Assembly: GCF_029814175.1 (NCBI RefSeq)
Contig: NZ_CP122312.1
Location: forward strand, 2,046,001 to 2,110,000
Direction of reading: 5' to 3'
DNA length: 64,000 nucleotides
DNA from: Halospeciosus flavus
GTDB taxonomy: Archaea; Halobacteriota; Halobacteria; Halobacteriales; Halobacteriaceae
Positions within the stretch are counted from its first letter, which is position 1. Every line of letters begins with the position of its first letter. Both the position numbers and the translations under genes were made by a program. The notes below the pieces were generated by a model, which was given only the letters and a program-made list of their open reading frames with translations, had not been told where the DNA came from and did not search any database. Positions 63,869 to 64,000 of the stretch are shown here, in pieces.

Positions 63869-64000
63869 TCAGGTTGGTCGTGTGTAGAAAAACCGCGAGT
63901 AGTAGTCGCGGTTGTCAGCGTCGTGCCAGACGCCTTCGGGTGTTGTACCCAATGAGTAGTAAGAACGCAATCGGTAATGAAGTTTCGCGTGTAACGAGCG
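63869..64000 (-). CDS. C-terminal end of an unknown gene (runs off the window)
   Basis: The minus frame reads HAKLHYRLRSYYSLGTTPEG, VWHDADNRDYYSRFFYTRPT and TGA at 63869-63871. Codon use and aromatic/charged balance look genuine. Only the last 43 residues are visible, so no family can be named. Confidence 0.5.
   Translation of the reverse strand, partial: RSLHAKLHYRLRSYYSLGTTPEGVWHDADNRDYYSRFFYTRPT

Noticed and set aside
1..64000. tRNA or rRNA genes
   Set aside because: I saw no sequence with T-arm or rRNA hallmarks, though a covariance search was not possible by eye.

Overview
This window is haloarchaeal (class Halobacteria). GC is high, proteins are strongly acidic, and archaeal information-processing and lipid genes are present: transcription factor B, geranylgeranylglyceryl phosphate synthase and an archaeal-type RNase HI. 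HalX, PGF-CTERM and Tat-lipoprotein proteins and ISH-type insertion sequences point the same way. I cannot name the species. Many proteins belong to haloarchaea-only families of unknown function, and I assign DUF names from memory.

Layout. 0-14.7 kb is chromosomal backbone: the end of a PotABC-like ABC transporter, GGGP synthase, TFB, RNase HI and its operon partner, a PadR regulator, inorganic pyrophosphatase, a phosphodiesterase, a geranylgeranyl reductase, a GcvT-like folate-binding protein, a HalX protein with a glutamate at the phosphosite, and two overlapping Tat-lipoprotein genes. 14.7-16.9 kb is a replication origin: orc1/cdc6 flanked on both sides by G-rich ORB-like boxes in inverted orientation, interleaved with a second repeat family. 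16.9-20.2 kb is non-coding DNA rich in ATGCACAGCC-like sites, including an array with a 20-21 bp period. It is split by an ISH3-family element with a clear 5-bp target duplication.

20-34.3 kb holds an NhaC antiporter, an overlapping regulator/unknown pair, an exported lamin-tail protein with a membrane glycosyltransferase, small zinc proteins, NarK, a universal stress protein, a CBS/DUF21 protein and several unknown proteins.

From about 34.7 kb the window is an accessory, IS-battered region, locally AT-rich. It contains an IS630 element inserted in the third codon of a gene, and a 302-bp element with IS200/IS605-like hairpins present twice, one copy split by an IS4-type element. It also has a lipoprotein gene with one in-frame UAG, a TetR gene divergent from a PGF-CTERM substrate-binding protein, and a CHAT-protease cassette (CHAT protein, DUF7504-like partner, tiny membrane peptide). 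A HicAB toxin-antitoxin locus follows, broken by an IS6 element that itself carries an ISH8 copy. Two further IS5/IS4-type transposases, a PPOX-family flavoprotein and a 1168-aa TraG/VirD4-like ATPase complete the region. At least a dozen solitary IS605-type hairpins lie between 38 and 63.4 kb, yet no intact tnpA or tnpB is present.

Best candidates for something undescribed are the CHAT cassette (45.5-48.5 kb), the two-motif origin with its neighbouring 21-bp-phased array (14.8-20 kb), and the solitary omegaRNA-like elements.
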